Shown: piece by piece, positions 6,027 through 7,235 of the stretch
How the letters are laid out: every line of letters starts with the position of its first letter
Position numbering within the stretch: the first letter of the stretch is position 1
NCBI GenBank assembly: GCA_021768055.1
Contig: JAASSE010000048.1
Location: forward strand, 1 to 7,235
Length of the DNA: 7,235 nt
DNA from: Gammaproteobacteria bacterium
Lineage (GTDB): Bacteria; Pseudomonadota; Gammaproteobacteria; SZUA-229
Direction: 5' to 3'
Translations under genes and position numbers: made by a program
Notes under the pieces: generated by a model
Told to the model about the DNA's origin: nothing
The model's database searches: none
Seen by the model: the letters and a program-made list of their open reading frames with translations, nothing else

Positions 6027-7235
6027 GAACGTGCTGTTGTGAGCCCTGTAAATATCAGTCAGCGTGTTGGTATCTGACGCGTCGTAATTAAAATTAGAAT
6101 CAAAACTCACGTAACGACCATCCGAACTGATCGCAGCATTCTGACTATCCTGATCAGCTTCTCCTCCGGTTGGCGTGAGATTTATCTTGTCTATGGTTAT
6201 TGTCGGATTTGTAGAGAGATCACGAATGTAAATATCCTTCACACCTACCATGCCATCCGTTGCAAGATCAGAAGCAAATGACTCGAATGCAACATAATTG
6301 TCATCACCGTTAATACGACCATTAAGACTGTTACCATTGCCACCATTCTGGGTTGACGAATTGGCGCTGACAACTCGTGTTAGCGGTGTGTTCCTGTCGC
6401 GATAATACACATCTATGGAACCATTCGTATCAAGCGTATCCAGAGACGCTATCGTATGAAAGACCACATGTGAACCATCATCTGACACTGATGGATTAAA
6501 ACAATCAGCTGTCGCTTCTGTACTTCCATTACTATTAACGCTGATCTGTTCTACCGAATGGCTTGTGGCTGAAGTGTCGACATAATAGATATGAAGGAAA
6601 GCATTTGTGGCCGGCAGGTTTGAAGCTCTTGATTCAAATACAATATGAACACCATCAGAACTCATATCCGGATTAGTACTAGCCGTATCACCTGCCACAT
6701 TGCCGCTAGTTCTGCTGATCATTTCGATAGACTCGTCCGACAAGTCCTTCAGGTATACCTGTGCTATACCGCCACTACTGACCGCCGTCAGGTTTGTCGC
6801 TGTAGAAACAAAAGCTCCAAGCATGCCGTCGTTACTGACAACCGGGTTTGAAGACGCATTGTTAGCCGTAGTAAGGCCAGTTGCATCACGGCTGACCAAC
6901 TCTATGGAATCATCTTCCAGGTCTTTAATGAACACCTGGTTTGTACCACCGGTAACGATAGTTGAGAAGTTGGTTGCCCTGGATTCAAATACAACATAAC
7001 GGCCATCATCACTAATGCGCGGTGAAAAACTATTATTATTGCCTTCCAGCCCATTAGCATCGCTACTGACCAGCAGCACTTCACCCATTATCGTATCTTT
7101 CCGATAAATATGCGTTCGGAGATTGGTAACAGCGTCACTGGTTAAATTCGTGGCTGTCGATTCAAATACGACATAGCGACCGTTGCCGCTGATATCTGAT
7201 ACTGCACTGGCATTATTACCAACTGCATTACTGTC
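6024..7235 (-). CDS. TolB/PD40-like beta-propeller repeat protein, C-terminal part
   Basis: The reading frame stays open to the right edge, so the N-terminus and any signal peptide are outside the window; 403 residues are visible. An internal ATG at 7088 lies mid-repeat and is not the real start. The visible part consists of seven tandem units of about 59 residues with the pattern NPxxSDDGRYVVFESxATNL, then QVYLKDL, then SIELVSR. This matches the PD40/TolB type of beta-propeller blade, usually found in periplasmic or secreted proteins that bind other proteins or ligands. No catalytic residues are recognisable. Composition is rich in Asn, Ser, Thr and Asp and almost free of Cys (one at unit five), as in extracytoplasmic repeat proteins. 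The last unit is truncated, ending RAHNSTF, as expected where a propeller closes with a strand from its N-terminus. Its stop codon abuts that of mltF. Function unknown. Confidence 0.8.
   Translation of the reverse strand, partial: DSNAVGNNASAVSDISGNGRYVVFESTATNLTSDAVTNLRTHIYRKDTIMGEVLLVSSDANGLEGNNNSFSPRISDDGRYVVFESRATNFSTIVTGGTNQVFIKDLEDDSIELVSRDATGLTTANNASSNPVVSNDGMLGAFVSTATNLTAVSSGGIAQVYLKDLSDESIEMISRTSGNVAGDTASTNPDMSSDGVHIVFESRASNLPATNAFLHIYYVDTSATSHSVEQISVNSNGSTEATADCFNPSVSDDGSHVVFHTIASLDTLDTNGSIDVYYRDRNTPLTRVVSANSSTQNGGNGNSLNGRINGDDNYVAFESFASDLATDGMVGVKDIYIRDLSTNPTITIDKINLTPTGGEADQDSQNAAISSDGRYVSFDSNFNYDASDTNTLTDIYRAHNSTF
6128..7190 (-). repeat. Seven tandem propeller-blade repeats, 174-183 bases each
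   Basis: The conserved S-D-D-G-type turn of each unit begins at 7190, 7013, 6836, 6662, 6485, 6311 and 6128 (reading leftward), giving periods of 177, 177, 174, 177, 174 and 183 bases. Similarity is also visible in the DNA: gattcaaatac recurs at 6631, 6982 and 7159 in the same phase. Units one to three (right side) are closest to each other; units five to seven have drifted. This looks like internal duplication within the gene. Confidence 0.8.

Noticed and set aside
6902..7084. 60-codon and other short frames within the propeller gene
   Set aside because: They are out-of-frame shadows of the repeats; the repeat-coding frame is clearly the real one.
7086..7088. ATG as the start of the propeller protein
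   Set aside because: The frame continues upstream to the window edge with another complete blade, so this Met is internal.

Overview
The window looks like a chromosomal segment of a Gram-negative, probably gammaproteobacterial, organism. The evidence is a polyphosphate:AMP phosphotransferase of the Pap type, a SixA-like histidine phosphatase, an MltF-type lytic transglycosylase with a lipoprotein signal, and an outer-membrane protein ending in Phe. Base composition is moderate and looks even by eye. I see no mobile element, rRNA, tRNA or CRISPR array. Coding density is very high: no stretch above about 120 bases lacks a gene.

Left part (1-1671): the 5' end of a polyphosphate kinase 2-type gene (pap) leaves the window on the minus strand. 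It is divergent from a plus-strand kinase that resembles archaeal 2-phosphoglycerate kinase but appears to carry two tandem ATP-cone regulatory domains. The 116-base divergent intergenic region has a perfect TATAAT and an 11-base direct repeat with a 20-base offset.

Middle (1672-3088, minus strand): an unassigned outer-membrane beta-barrel protein is followed after 16 bases by a SixA-family phosphohistidine phosphatase. They are probably co-transcribed and converge on the kinase gene.

Right part (3186-7235): divergent from the barrel gene is a two-gene plus-strand operon. It holds an exported M16 zinc peptidase with a C-terminal membrane anchor and, 3 bases later, an MltF-type lipoprotein (solute-binding domain plus lytic transglycosylase domain). 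It meets, with zero bases between stop codons, a minus-strand repetitive beta-propeller protein that runs off the right edge.

Functionally there are two themes. One is phosphoryl/energy metabolism (polyP-dependent AMP phosphorylation, an adenine-nucleotide-sensing kinase, a histidine phosphatase). The other is envelope maintenance (barrel protein, membrane-anchored peptidase, peptidoglycan lyase). The items most worth a second look are the double ATP-cone kinase opposite pap and the coupled M16-MltF pair.
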